Positions 53,654 to 62,731 are shown, counted from the stretch's first letter. The stretch: DNA of 64,000 nucleotides from Flavobacterium luminosum (GCF_023635005.1 NZ_JAMLJM010000004.1:62001-126000); one strand, 5' to 3'. Program-made: numbers and translations. Notes: a model not told the origin generated them from the letters alone.

Positions 53654-53706
53654 CTTCTCGATACGTTTTTTCTCCGTTGCACTTCGAAAAAACACTCGAA
53701 GAGACG
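53654..53706 (+). repeat. 53-bp dispersed repeat, copy 4
   Basis: Begins CTTCTCGATACG, ends CTCGAAGAGACG; 53 bases as in copies 1 and 2. Confidence 0.85.
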
Positions 53707-53734
53707 AAACTTGAACTTATTTCTAGTAAAATAT

Positions 53735-53766
53735 AAAAAAACCACACGATTTCGTGTGGTTTTTAG
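53735..53766 (-). terminator. Rho-independent terminator of the wzc operon, possibly bidirectional
   Basis: ACCACACGA (53741-53749) and TCGTGTGGT (53752-53760) form a perfect 9-bp stem with a 2-base gap, extended by A/T pairs, and flanked by AAAAAA to the left and TTTT to the right. On the minus strand it follows the wzc stop by about 20 bases and ends in a T run. Confidence 0.92.
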
Positions 53767-53786
53767 GTTTAAGGCTCTATTTAAAA

Positions 53787-56144
53787 CTAGCTATTCCAAA
53801 TTCTTTTATACCATGGTTTTTTCTCTTCTGTTACTCCATAGCCATAGCCGTAGCCATAACCTTTTGAGGTATCGGTATCATTCAATAACAGACACATGCT
53901 TGGTAATTTCTTTTCGTCGTATAACGATTTCGGTGTTTTTAATAGTTCTTTATCCAAATAATTCGCTCTGACTACATAGACAAAAGCATCGGCATGCTGA
54001 GAGATCAATAAGGTATCTGTCACCAAGCTCACTGGGGCAGTATCTACGATGATATAATCATACACTCCTTTTAGCTTGTCGAACATTACTTCCAACTTTT
54101 GACTCATTAATAATTCTGCCGGATTTGGAGGAATCACCCCAGCCGGAAGAATATCAAATCGGTTGTATCCTGCTTGTGGCACGATATAATTCTCTATCTC
54201 AGCCTCAGTTGTCGATAAGAAATTTGTCAATCCTCTATTGGGTAAGGTCACATAATCATCTAGTCTTGGGTTGCGGACATCCATTCCGATCAACAAGACT
54301 TTCTTTCCTGAAATGGCAATGGTTGCCGCTAAATTAACTGCGATAAACGTCTTCCCTTCCGACGGCAAAGTAGAGGTCAACATAATGGTTTTGGCTCTAT
54401 CGCGCACGGCATTGTTGACAATGAATTCTAAGTTGGTTCTGACAATGCGAATGGCTTCCGCGGCACTGGTACGGCTATCGGTTTTGATAATCTCATTATG
54501 AGAATCCGAATGTGGTACATCGCCCAAGAACGGAATTTTCAGCTCTTCTAAATCTGCTCTTGTTTTTACTTTGGTATCTAATAAATCTTTTAGATAAATG
54601 ATCGAAAAGGGTATTAACAATCCAAAAATAAAGGCGGTCAAATAAATCAATTGTCTTTTTGGGGAAACGGGAACACCGTTAGAATAAGCCTGATCCACCA
54701 CCTTTGAATTGGGTGCCGTAGCCGCCAATGCGATAGCCGTTTCTTCTCGTTTCTTAAATAGGTATAGGTACAATTCCTCTTTGATTTGCTGTTGTCTGAA
54801 AATATTACGGAATTCTCTTTCTTGCTGTGGTATTTTTGCTATTCTACCTTCAAGAAGATTCTCTTGATTACGAATATCATTTTCTTTAACCGCTAATGAG
54901 GCTTTCAGTCGCAACAAACTTTCGTTGATCGTAATTTTAAGCGTATTAATTTTATCGTTAAGCCTAACTACCAGTGGGTTTTCTGGTGTAGAACTTTTAA
55001 GAATACGGTCTCTTTCTACTACGAGGTTATTATATTCTGCTATTAACTGAGTCGAATTGTTATCTGACGGAATAATATTGGCCGGAATGATATCCGAATT
55101 CACATTTAATTTCATGTATCGGAGCATCATGTCGACTACCCTCAATTGAGTTCCCACCGCAATCTCTTCGGCTTTGAATTCACTAGCTGTTTTCAAATTC
55201 AATTCTGCTTCCGATGGAATATCCGTAATTTTATTTCTCTTTTTGTAGCTTTCTGCTTCTCTCTCAACTCCGCCTAATTCCTCTGTGATAATTAGTAATC
55301 TTTCGTTTATGAACTTGGCCGTTTTTTCCGAAATCAGGTTTTTGTCATTGATCGCCTCTTTATTATAGATTTCTACTAATTTATCCAGAAAATCGTCTGC
55401 TTTTTCACTGACTTGATCCGTCATAGAAATTTCAACTACATTGGAGAATTTAGACAATGTAGAAACGTTCACTCTTCCTTTGAAATCATCCACTACTTTT
55501 TCTAATTTAGAAATAGCCACCATGATTTTGCCTTTTTGGATCGGTTTAGGTTCCTCGTATTCATTCAGCAATACGCTTTTATTTACTGTAAAATCTCCGA
55601 ATACCTTAGAATGAACGGTCTGCCCAAAAGTATATCTTCCCACTTTATTATTCTCTTGATTCACTAAATCGAATTGATTTTCTGAAACAATATCAACATA
55701 CAGAATGGTGTCCGTTTTATACAATCGGGGTGATTTTTTAGCAAAAATAAACTTTACCGGACTAGAACCGTAAGCATCAGAAGATTTGATACGTCCTTCA
55801 GCAATGTACTTGATAAAAAACTCTCCTTCCTCCACCGTTTTTTCAATAAGTTTTCTAGACTTTAAAATTTCCACCTCATCATCTATTTTATTTTTGGGAC
55901 CTGCAAAAAGACCAATATCTTGAAAAGCAGATAATTCCGAAGCAATATTTCCAGATTTATCGTCTTTTATTAGGATTGTTGTAGAAGATTTATAGACCGG
56001 CACCGAATACCGAAGGTATAATTTTGCGCCAACTAAAAACACCAAGACACTTACTAAAAACCATTTCCAATGGATTAAATATTTCATCAGTAAATCCCTA
56101 AGATTTAGCGTACTATCTTCTGTATTGTCATTTATAGAATGCAT
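53787..56144 (-). CDS. wzc: Wzc-type polysaccharide co-polymerase and tyrosine autokinase
   Basis: 785 aa. The Wzz-like N-terminal part has a membrane helix at about 30-50 and a second near 510 (QLIYLTAFIFGLLIPFSIIY), with a long periplasmic coiled region between. The cytosolic BY-kinase has TLPSEGKTFIAVN (Walker A, near 600), KVLLIGMDVRNPRLDDYV (Walker A'), YDYIIVDTAPVSLVTD (Walker B) and a C-terminal tyrosine cluster with four GY pairs (GYGYGYGYG) near 763-770, the autophosphorylated tail. It is last in the operon, 11 bases after wza. Its phosphorylation is expected to be reversed by the PHP phosphatase at 51530. Confidence 0.95.
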   Translation of the reverse strand: MHSINDNTEDSTLNLRDLLMKYLIHWKWFLVSVLVFLVGAKLYLRYSVPVYKSSTTILIKDDKSGNIASELSAFQDIGLFAGPKNKIDDEVEILKSRKLIEKTVEEGEFFIKYIAEGRIKSSDAYGSSPVKFIFAKKSPRLYKTDTILYVDIVSENQFDLVNQENNKVGRYTFGQTVHSKVFGDFTVNKSVLLNEYEEPKPIQKGKIMVAISKLEKVVDDFKGRVNVSTLSKFSNVVEISMTDQVSEKADDFLDKLVEIYNKEAINDKNLISEKTAKFINERLLIITEELGGVEREAESYKKRNKITDIPSEAELNLKTASEFKAEEIAVGTQLRVVDMMLRYMKLNVNSDIIPANIIPSDNNSTQLIAEYNNLVVERDRILKSSTPENPLVVRLNDKINTLKITINESLLRLKASLAVKENDIRNQENLLEGRIAKIPQQEREFRNIFRQQQIKEELYLYLFKKREETAIALAATAPNSKVVDQAYSNGVPVSPKRQLIYLTAFIFGLLIPFSIIYLKDLLDTKVKTRADLEELKIPFLGDVPHSDSHNEIIKTDSRTSAAEAIRIVRTNLEFIVNNAVRDRAKTIMLTSTLPSEGKTFIAVNLAATIAISGKKVLLIGMDVRNPRLDDYVTLPNRGLTNFLSTTEAEIENYIVPQAGYNRFDILPAGVIPPNPAELLMSQKLEVMFDKLKGVYDYIIVDTAPVSLVTDTLLISQHADAFVYVVRANYLDKELLKTPKSLYDEKKLPSMCLLLNDTDTSKGYGYGYGYGVTEEKKPWYKRIWNS

Positions 56145-56155
56145 AAGAATGGAAC

Positions 56156-56953
56156 TTAATTTTTATTGATTAAGAGGATGGAAAAAATTGCGGAAGAAAC
56201 CAATGACGCGATTGAAATCCATACCGAGGTGTTTTGATTGAAGGTCGACGAATTACTTTTTGGCTTATTGGGTTCTACATAAACCAAATCGTTTTGTGCC
56301 AAATAATAATAAGGAGAATTGATGAAGTCTGCTTTGGTTAAATCGACTCTTCCCACCGTTTTCTTACCCTGAATTTCTCGAACGACCACAATATTGTTTC
56401 TTTTCCCATAGATGGTTAAATCCCCTGCCATACTGAGTGCCTCTACCAATGTGATCCTTTCACTAGTCACTGGATAACTTCCTGGTCTAGTTACTTCACC
56501 TTGCACCGTTACTTTATAATTCATGATACGAATGTTAAGAATCGGATTTTTTATGTATTGTGCTAACTTTTCTTTGAGTACTTTAGAAACCTCTGTTTTG
56601 GCTAGTCCACCCACTTGAATTTTTCCCAAGACCGGAAAATCAATATTCCCTTCTTTATCTACCAAATACAATTGTTGTTGACGCTGCGCCATAGCAGCCT
56701 GTCCTACGACAGTAGGTATATTTTCTAAAGTTAGATTAAAAGGAGCTGCAGCTTCGGGGTCGGCCGCTGAGACAATAATTAACAATAAATCATCTGGTTG
56801 TATTGAAGGTTCAAAAGTAGCTGCATTTAAATCCTGAAGTTGATCAATATTTTGAAAATAAACAATATTTTTTTGTTGACTGCAACTGTTCAATCCGATT
56901 ATTGCCATTAAGCAAAAAGCGACAGTTACCATCTTGGGTAATCTCATCATCAT
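56156..56953 (-). CDS. wza: Wza-type polysaccharide export outer-membrane lipoprotein
   Basis: 265 aa. MMMRLPKMVTVAFCLMAIIG ends in the lipobox GLNSC. The Poly_export domain follows: QPDDLLLIIVSAADPEAAAP, LYLVDKEGNIDFPVLGKIQV, then an SLBB domain with YKVTVQGEVTRPGSYPVTSE and RITLVEALSMAGDL. A C-terminal hydrophobic stretch (VWISIASLVSSAIFSILLI) would be the outer-membrane helix. It forms the export channel with Wzc; the genes are 11 bases apart. Confidence 0.93.
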   Translation of the reverse strand: MMMRLPKMVTVAFCLMAIIGLNSCSQQKNIVYFQNIDQLQDLNAATFEPSIQPDDLLLIIVSAADPEAAAPFNLTLENIPTVVGQAAMAQRQQQLYLVDKEGNIDFPVLGKIQVGGLAKTEVSKVLKEKLAQYIKNPILNIRIMNYKVTVQGEVTRPGSYPVTSERITLVEALSMAGDLTIYGKRNNIVVVREIQGKKTVGRVDLTKADFINSPYYYLAQNDLVYVEPNKPKSNSSTFNQNTSVWISIASLVSSAIFSILLINKN

Positions 56954-56955
56954 TA

Positions 56956-58932
56956 TTAATTATTTTTTTTATCTAGTATTTCAAAAATAGAATTTAAGCT
57001 TTTAAACTCGGGTACTAAGGCCTTCATCTTTGTCACTATCAAATGATTGTTGTATTGTGACGAAGCTTCCATAATGTCGGCTATGGCTTCCGAAACTTTC
57101 TCGAAGGCATCGATTTCCTCCTGAGCCACCATTATTTTCTCATGGTGTGTGGGTAATGTTTTGGATGTATCGTTTAACAATTCTTCGTACAATTTTTCTC
57201 CCGGGCGCAAACCTACAACTTTTATTTGAATATCGCTATCCGGGACATAGCCCGCCAAACGAATCATTTTCTTGGCCAAATCGTATATTTTTACCGGCTT
57301 GCCCATATCGAACATATAGATTTCTCCTCCATTGCCCATGGCTCCCGCTTCTAACACCAACTGGCAAGCTTCGGGAATCGTCATAAAGAAACGAATGATT
57401 TCCTTGTGGGTAATGGTTACCGGACCTCCTTCTGCAATTTGTTTCGAAAAGAGTGGCACCACGGATCCATTAGAGCCTAGAACGTTTCCAAAACGGGTCG
57501 TGATGAATTTCGTAGTTTCTTTGTTTTTCTCTAATTCATGGAAATACAGCGATTGTACATACTTTTCCGCAATACGCTTACTGGCTCCCATTACGTTACT
57601 TGGATTCACCGCTTTGTCTGTAGACACCATGACAAACTTTTCGACTCCAAACGCTAAGGCTAAATCTGCCAAGTTTTGAGTTCCCATCACATTCACCAAT
57701 ATCGCTTGGGAAGGATTATCTTCCATGAGAGGAACGTGTTTGTAAGCCGCGGCATGGTAAATCAGATTCGGACGATACAATTCGAATAACTTTTCTAATC
57801 CTGATTTATCGCGAATGTCTGCTACTACTGAGACAATATTGGTTTGTATCAATAATTTCTGAATCTCGAGGGTCAACTCATGTAAAGGGGTCTCTGCCTG
57901 ATCTAAAATAATTACCGTTTTTGGATTGAATTCTAATACCTGACGTACAATCTCACTCCCAATTGATCCGGCAGCACCAGTAATCATGATCGTCTTATTA
58001 TTCAATTGGGCAGAAATCATTTTATTATCCAATACAATGGGTTTTCGATCTAATAAATCCTCGATCTGGAAACTTTTAATCTTTTGAGAAATTTCTTTTT
58101 GATTTTCCCAATTGGAGATCAACGGAACCGTATACACTTTCAGATTATATTCTAAGCAATCGTCAACTATGGCCAATTGTTCTTCTTTTGACAATCCTTT
58201 ATCGGCTATAATCAAGGCTTCTGCCTGTAACGACTTCATGATTACCGATATTTTTTTCTTTTGATTGATAATCGGTAACCCTAGGATTTGCTTCGATTCA
58301 TTAAGACTGTATTTATCGATAAAACCCAACAACTTAAAACGCGTTGGAATTTCAGACATCAGCGCATTGGTTACCGAAATGGCATTGGCATCGGCTCCAT
58401 AGACCAGTGCATTGACCAATTGTCCGCTTTGAATTCCTTTGAAGTAGACCTCAAAAATTTGCTTTACCAATACTCTGTATAAAAACAGAAGACAAAAATT
58501 AAAGATGATATTGATTAATAACGCGGTGACTATAAAGATATTTTCTTCTAGCGCAACGGAGAAAATGATCTTAACCGCTAGCATTACCAAAAATACGGCT
58601 AACTGAGAAAAGAAAATTTTAATTGCATCGATAAAAGAAGAGTGTCGAATAATTCCCGAATAGGTTTTGAACCACCAGAAGAAGAAAATATTGAGTCCTA
58701 CATAAAGCCCAAAAGCCATTACCTTACGGGATTCATCAAAATACTCGAGTCCAAGGCCTTTGAAAAGATAAAAGGTAACCACTCCCGAGAAGGTTACTGT
58801 CAAAATATCAATCAAGAATATCACCCACCGAGGCAAATAACCTAAATTTTTTAGATTAAAACCCTCTCGTGAGCGTAACAAAAACCCTTGCTTAAAGACT
58901 GATTTTACAGTCTCTTCCTCTAGTTTCCCCAA
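56956..58932 (-). CDS. Membrane-bound UDP-GlcNAc 4,6-dehydratase (PglF/CapD/WbpM type)
   Basis: 658 aa, starting with TTG at 58932 as no ATG precedes the first membrane segment. Four N-terminal membrane helices, a CoA-binding-like domain (about 150-290), and a C-terminal short-chain dehydrogenase domain: ITGAAGSIGSEIVRQ near 321, STDKAVNPSNVMGASKR near 440 and RFGNVLGSNGSVVP. The catalytic Tyr is replaced by Met (NVMGASK), as is usual in the large PglF/WbpM branch, where it makes UDP-4-keto-6-deoxy-GlcNAc. With the PglE-, PglD- and PglC-like genes to its right it completes a bacillosamine-type pathway. It precedes wza by 2 bases. Confidence 0.9.
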   Translation of the reverse strand: MGKLEEETVKSVFKQGFLLRSREGFNLKNLGYLPRWVIFLIDILTVTFSGVVTFYLFKGLGLEYFDESRKVMAFGLYVGLNIFFFWWFKTYSGIIRHSSFIDAIKIFFSQLAVFLVMLAVKIIFSVALEENIFIVTALLINIIFNFCLLFLYRVLVKQIFEVYFKGIQSGQLVNALVYGADANAISVTNALMSEIPTRFKLLGFIDKYSLNESKQILGLPIINQKKKISVIMKSLQAEALIIADKGLSKEEQLAIVDDCLEYNLKVYTVPLISNWENQKEISQKIKSFQIEDLLDRKPIVLDNKMISAQLNNKTIMITGAAGSIGSEIVRQVLEFNPKTVIILDQAETPLHELTLEIQKLLIQTNIVSVVADIRDKSGLEKLFELYRPNLIYHAAAYKHVPLMEDNPSQAILVNVMGTQNLADLALAFGVEKFVMVSTDKAVNPSNVMGASKRIAEKYVQSLYFHELEKNKETTKFITTRFGNVLGSNGSVVPLFSKQIAEGGPVTITHKEIIRFFMTIPEACQLVLEAGAMGNGGEIYMFDMGKPVKIYDLAKKMIRLAGYVPDSDIQIKVVGLRPGEKLYEELLNDTSKTLPTHHEKIMVAQEEIDAFEKVSEAIADIMEASSQYNNHLIVTKMKALVPEFKSLNSIFEILDKKNN

Positions 58933-59003
58933 AACAATAGTTTTTTATTAAGAGTATAATAAACGTAATAATATTCTTTTATTGTACTAAAGTACGCAAA
59001 GTA

Positions 59004-60140
59004 CTAAAAAAAACTTTTTAAAGCGCTTAGAATTCTATTTTTTTGTTCCTCAGTAGTATTAGAGCCCGAAGGTAAACACAGTCCCTTTTCAAATAACTGC
59101 TCTGCTACGTTGGTTCCGTAATAAGGGTATTTTTCAAAAACAGGTTGTAGATGCATCGGTTTCCAGAGCGGACGGGTTTCGATGTTTTCTTTCTCTAAAA
59201 ACAAACGCAGATCTTCTCTTGTTTTACCCCCTGTTTTTTCCGGATCGATGACCGTGGCGGATAACCAATGATTGGAAAAATACTCCTTGGAAGGCTCTTG
59301 AAAAACGGCGATTCCCTCAATGTTTTTGAAGAAATCCACATAAAAATCATGCATTGTTCTTCTCAAGGCCACATGCTTTTCCAATACTTCCATTTGACCA
59401 CGACCAATACCGGCAGATATGTTACTCATGCGATAATTGTATCCCACTTGACTGTGTTGATAATGGGGTGCTTCGTCTCTGGCTTGAGTAGACAGAAAAA
59501 CCGTTTTGTCTTTTGTTTCTTTATTTTTAGCTACCAAAGCCCCTCCCCCGGAAGTCGTAATAATTTTATTCCCGTTAAAAGACAAGATTCCAATATCGCC
59601 CAACGTACCACACTTTTGCCCTTTGTAGGAACTGCCCAAAGCCTCTGCACTGTCTTCTACTATTGGTATATCGTATTGTACCGAAATGGCCTTGATTTCA
59701 TCATATTTGAAAGGCATTCCGTAGAGATGCACCGCAATGATTGCTTTTGGTTTTTTCCCTTTAGCCATTCTATCTTGTATCGCTTTTTCTAGAGCGACTG
59801 GACACATGTTCCAAGTTTCCGGTTCGCTATCGATAAAAATAGGCGTGGCACCCAAATACATAATAGGATTCGCTGAAGCCGAAAAAGTCATGCTTTGACA
59901 GATTACTTCGTCACCTGCTTGCACCCCCAATAAAATTAAAGCCAAATGCAAGGCTCCTGTTCCAGAACTCAGGGCCGCTACCTGAACATTTTCTTCTAGG
60001 TATTGCTCTAAATCCTGCTCAAAACCATTCACATTAGGTCCTAGGGGCGCTACCCAATTCGTATCGAAGGCTTCCTGTACGTATTTTTGTTCGTTTCCTC
60101 CCATGTGTGGAGACGAAAGCCATATTTTTGAGTTATTCAT
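59004..60140 (-). CDS. PglE-like UDP-4-keto-6-deoxy-GlcNAc aminotransferase
   Basis: 378 aa, DegT/DnrJ/EryC1/StrS fold. KIWLSSPHMGGNEQKYVQEA opens as in PglE/PseC-like enzymes; ALSSGTGALHLALILLGVQA, CQSMTFSASANPIMYLGATP, VEDSAEALGSSYKGQKCGT, SFNGNKIITTSGGGALV (PLP-binding Lys) and PHYQHSQVGYNYRMSNISAG follow. Between the dehydratase (downstream) and the PglD-like enzyme (8-base overlap) it would add the 4-amino group from glutamate. Context makes the UDP-linked substrate likely; it differs clearly from the WecE at 42752. Confidence 0.88.
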   Translation of the reverse strand: MNNSKIWLSSPHMGGNEQKYVQEAFDTNWVAPLGPNVNGFEQDLEQYLEENVQVAALSSGTGALHLALILLGVQAGDEVICQSMTFSASANPIMYLGATPIFIDSEPETWNMCPVALEKAIQDRMAKGKKPKAIIAVHLYGMPFKYDEIKAISVQYDIPIVEDSAEALGSSYKGQKCGTLGDIGILSFNGNKIITTSGGGALVAKNKETKDKTVFLSTQARDEAPHYQHSQVGYNYRMSNISAGIGRGQMEVLEKHVALRRTMHDFYVDFFKNIEGIAVFQEPSKEYFSNHWLSATVIDPEKTGGKTREDLRLFLEKENIETRPLWKPMHLQPVFEKYPYYGTNVAEQLFEKGLCLPSGSNTTEEQKNRILSALKSFF

Positions 60141-60753
60141 TAGTGTGAAATTTTATAGATTTTGCGGGAATCCCCACCATTACAGCGAAATCAGGCACGT
60201 CATTTATAACCACTGCCCCGGCTCCTATTACTGCCCATTTACCAATTTTAACATTTTGAATTACTGAAGCTCCAAGTCCAACCTGTGTCCCTTCTCCAAT
60301 TTGAACCCCTCCGGCTAAAGAGGCATTTGGCGAAATATGAACAAAATCAGAAATCACACAATCGTGTTCTACAATAGCACTTGTATTAATAATGACATGT
60401 TTCCCAATTACTGCCCCTGCATTGACTATAGCTCCTGCCATTACCACTGTTCCAGGATTAATGACTGCATGATTTGAAATTATCGCTTTTGGGTGAAAGG
60501 CATTCGTATAATCTATCTGATGTAATTGTAACGACAGTTTTTTTCTTATTTCATTATTCCCAATAGATAAAATCATCTGGTACTTTTCAGAGAAATCCAA
60601 ATCACTAGGTCTATGGACTTTTAAACCTAAAATAGACTCACAATTAGGATTATCATCGATTACAGCATGAATCGATACATTATTTTTTTGTAGTATATCG
60701 ATAATCACTTTCCCATGTCCACTTGCTCCGTAGACAATCACTTTATTCTCCAT
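60133..60753 (-). CDS. PglD-like acetyltransferase
   Basis: 206 aa from the ATG at 60753 (MENKVIVYGASGHGKVIIDI); an ATG 24 bases upstream is also possible. The N-terminal Rossmann part is followed by hexapeptide repeats: VNPGTVVMAGAIVNAGAVIG, IVEHDCVISDFVHISPNASL and GIGEGT-like loops, ending GAGAVVINDVPDFAVMVGIP. The His of EHDC is at the catalytic position of Campylobacter PglD, which acetylates the 4-amino group of UDP-4-amino-sugar with acetyl-CoA. Overlap with the PglC-like gene is about 11 bases. Confidence 0.88.
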   Translation of the reverse strand: MENKVIVYGASGHGKVIIDILQKNNVSIHAVIDDNPNCESILGLKVHRPSDLDFSEKYQMILSIGNNEIRKKLSLQLHQIDYTNAFHPKAIISNHAVINPGTVVMAGAIVNAGAVIGKHVIINTSAIVEHDCVISDFVHISPNASLAGGVQIGEGTQVGLGASVIQNVKIGKWAVIGAGAVVINDVPDFAVMVGIPAKSIKFHTNE

Positions 60754-61345
60754 TAAACGGCTCAATTGTTGCTGCATCAGCAGCGTTAATCCCTTCTTTT
60801 TTAATCACTTTTAGAAAAGTCATTGCTAAAATTTTGAGGTCTGTCAATAGACTGCAATGATCGACATACCAAACATCATACGCAAATTTTTGATCCCAAG
60901 AAATCGCATTTCTTCCATTTACTTGTGCCCAACCTGTTATCCCCGGTTTTACTTCATGTCGTCTGTTCTGAAAATCATTGTATAAATGCACATAATCCGT
61001 TAATAAAGGTCGTGGTCCTATGAGACTCATGTCTCCTTTCAAAACATTTAACAACTGAGGTATTTCATCCAACGATGTTTTTCTGACAAATTCCCCAATA
61101 GGTGTTAATCTTTGTGCATCATGCAGTAGTTTACCGTCCGGACCTTTTTTATCATTCATTGTTTTGAATTTGATTATAGAAAAAACTTTACAGTTTTTCC
61201 CAGGACGTTGTTGAATAAAAAAAGGTTTTCCTTGATTGGCAAAAAATAATAAAACAGTTACCAATACAAAAACAGGCAACAGAAGTATAAATCCTAACAC
61301 CGCTAAAGAAACATCTATTATTGGCTTAAATAATTTTTGATACAT
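60743..61345 (-). CDS. Monotopic sugar-phosphate transferase (PglC-like)
   Basis: 200 aa from the ATG at 61345 (MYQKLFKPIIDVSLAVLGFI), the length and start of Campylobacter PglC; an ATG 45 bases upstream lies in the previous gene. A single re-entrant membrane helix is followed by PFFIQQRPGKNCKVFSIIKF, KTSLDEIPQLLNVLKGDMSL (catalytic Asp-Glu) and IGPRPLL, GITGWAQVNGRN. Members transfer a UDP-amino-sugar phosphate, diNAcBac in Campylobacter, onto undecaprenyl phosphate. The PglD and PglE neighbours agree with that. A second, polytopic enzyme of the same catalytic family lies at 2398-3786. Confidence 0.93.
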   Translation of the reverse strand: MYQKLFKPIIDVSLAVLGFILLLPVFVLVTVLLFFANQGKPFFIQQRPGKNCKVFSIIKFKTMNDKKGPDGKLLHDAQRLTPIGEFVRKTSLDEIPQLLNVLKGDMSLIGPRPLLTDYVHLYNDFQNRRHEVKPGITGWAQVNGRNAISWDQKFAYDVWYVDHCSLLTDLKILAMTFLKVIKKEGINAADAATIEPFNGE

Positions 61346-61361
61346 TTTTAAACTACTTCTT

Positions 61362-62567
61362 TTACTCGACTCTTTTGTTGATGATATCATAACTATGTGC
61401 AGGAGTCACATGGTGAATAAAATATTGATACCCATTTTCCCCCATCTCTTTACAAAGTTGTGGATTTGAACGCAATAAATCAATTTTTTCTTTAATAAAA
61501 TGAGGTTGATTCGAAGGGGCCCAAAATCCTGCCTTCACCTCTTCTTGGATATGTTTTCCGTAGTCGGTATTCATGTCAATTGCTGCTATTATTGGAATTT
61601 TAGCATTGAAATAACTCATGGATTTAGACGGAATATTTGGAATGGTAAAATCTTCATGTAAACTAATTAATCCACAATCTGCTACCGATATAATATTTTG
61701 GTAATCTTCTCTCGGTACAGCATCTTTGATAATAACATTTTGAAGTCTTTTTTCATGAATCAAACGTTCAATTTTTGCTTTTTCTGTTCCTTGTCCGACT
61801 ATAAAAAATAATACCTTATCATGAGGTTGAAACAATTCTGCTACTGCTAAAATATTTTCTAATTTTTGTGGCAATCCAATATTTCCACCAAAAATAATTA
61901 CAAAATTATCATTGAAATGATATTTAGTTCTTAAACCCATTCGATCTCCTGAAAATTGAGGGATTTCCTTTTGCCAATTTGGCAATAAATGTAATTTTTT
62001 GATTTTTATTTTTGGATTATGTTGCAGCACATAATTTATATTCCCTTGTGACATACAACCAATTTCATCTGCTATTTCATACAACATTTTCTCTTTCTTT
62101 CGGAAGAAATTATACAAGCACCCGCCTTTTTTCATCAAACCTAAATCTACTGCATTTTGAGGGAAGATATCCCTTAAAATCAAATATAAGTTTGATTGGT
62201 ATCGCTGCTTTAACCAATGCGCTACAGAGACCAAACTAACAGGTGGTGTAGGCATAATGATTAGATCTAAAGTAGTAGATTGAAAATATTTTTTTATCGC
62301 CTTTTTATATTGAAAGGGCAACAATACGTTAGCGATTCCTTTTCTAATAGGATTCACATTTAAAAGAGGTAAGGTCTTCACCCGAATGACTTGAATTCCT
62401 TCTTCTTCAATTAATCCCACTTCGTGATTGTTCAAGGCAGGAGCCACAACAAATACTTCGTGTCCTTGATTACGGAATTCTTCCATTAAATCAGTATATA
62501 AATTACTTGATTTTGGAATTTTAGGATACGCTAAGGCAAGAAAAAGTATTTTACTATTGGGTTTCAC
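61362..62567 (-). CDS. GT4 glycosyltransferase, WbuB-like
   Basis: 401 aa. LFLALAYPKIPKSSNLYTDL, DLIIMPTPPVSLVSVAHWLK, LYLILRDIFPQNAVDLGLMK (a block typical of WbuB-type L-FucNAc transferases), FVIIFGGNIGLPQKLENILA, LFFIVGQGTEKAKIERLI and TIPNIPSKSMSYFNAKIPII. It lies between the PglC-like gene and fnlC, which suggests that it puts L-FucNAc on the lipid-linked first sugar. The sugar assignment is an inference from family and neighbours. Confidence 0.85.
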   Translation of the reverse strand: MKPNSKILFLALAYPKIPKSSNLYTDLMEEFRNQGHEVFVVAPALNNHEVGLIEEEGIQVIRVKTLPLLNVNPIRKGIANVLLPFQYKKAIKKYFQSTTLDLIIMPTPPVSLVSVAHWLKQRYQSNLYLILRDIFPQNAVDLGLMKKGGCLYNFFRKKEKMLYEIADEIGCMSQGNINYVLQHNPKIKIKKLHLLPNWQKEIPQFSGDRMGLRTKYHFNDNFVIIFGGNIGLPQKLENILAVAELFQPHDKVLFFIVGQGTEKAKIERLIHEKRLQNVIIKDAVPREDYQNIISVADCGLISLHEDFTIPNIPSKSMSYFNAKIPIIAAIDMNTDYGKHIQEEVKAGFWAPSNQPHFIKEKIDLLRSNPQLCKEMGENGYQYFIHHVTPAHSYDIINKRVE

Positions 62568-62698
62568 GTTGTTTTATTTTTATTCCACACAGATGGAAAG
62601 TAATTTAAAGAATTCTTTTCTATTTTTTAATTTTATCTAGGCTGAGCATCCCGAAGTTTCCATTAATACATTTTGTTATTATAAAATTTCAAGAAACA

Positions 62699-62721
62699 TT
62701 TCGACTACGCTCAGTGTAACT
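62699..62721 (+). repeat. Short dispersed repeat (TTTCGACTACGCTCAGTG)
   Basis: A partial copy of the TTCTCGA/GTGACA repeat set, in the 164-base gap between the WbuB-like gene and fnlC. Only the left part is conserved (TTTCGACTACGCTCAGTG then TAACTG). Confidence 0.5.
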
Positions 62722-62731
62722 GAACTCTATA

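Larger units (their letters stand above)
53387..53734. other. Non-coding gap with two 53-bp repeat copies
   Basis: No gene; frames in both directions here consist of repeat sequence. The gap holds repeat copies at 53525-53606 and 53654-53706 and is closed on the right by the Wzc terminator. Confidence 0.7.

Noticed and set aside
53446-53971. Small frames on both strands around 53.5-53.9 kb
   Set aside because: They are made of the 53-bp repeats, the terminator, or antisense wzc sequence.
59268-59792. 174-codon plus-strand frame
   Set aside because: Antisense to the PglE-like aminotransferase, which has clear family motifs on the minus strand.
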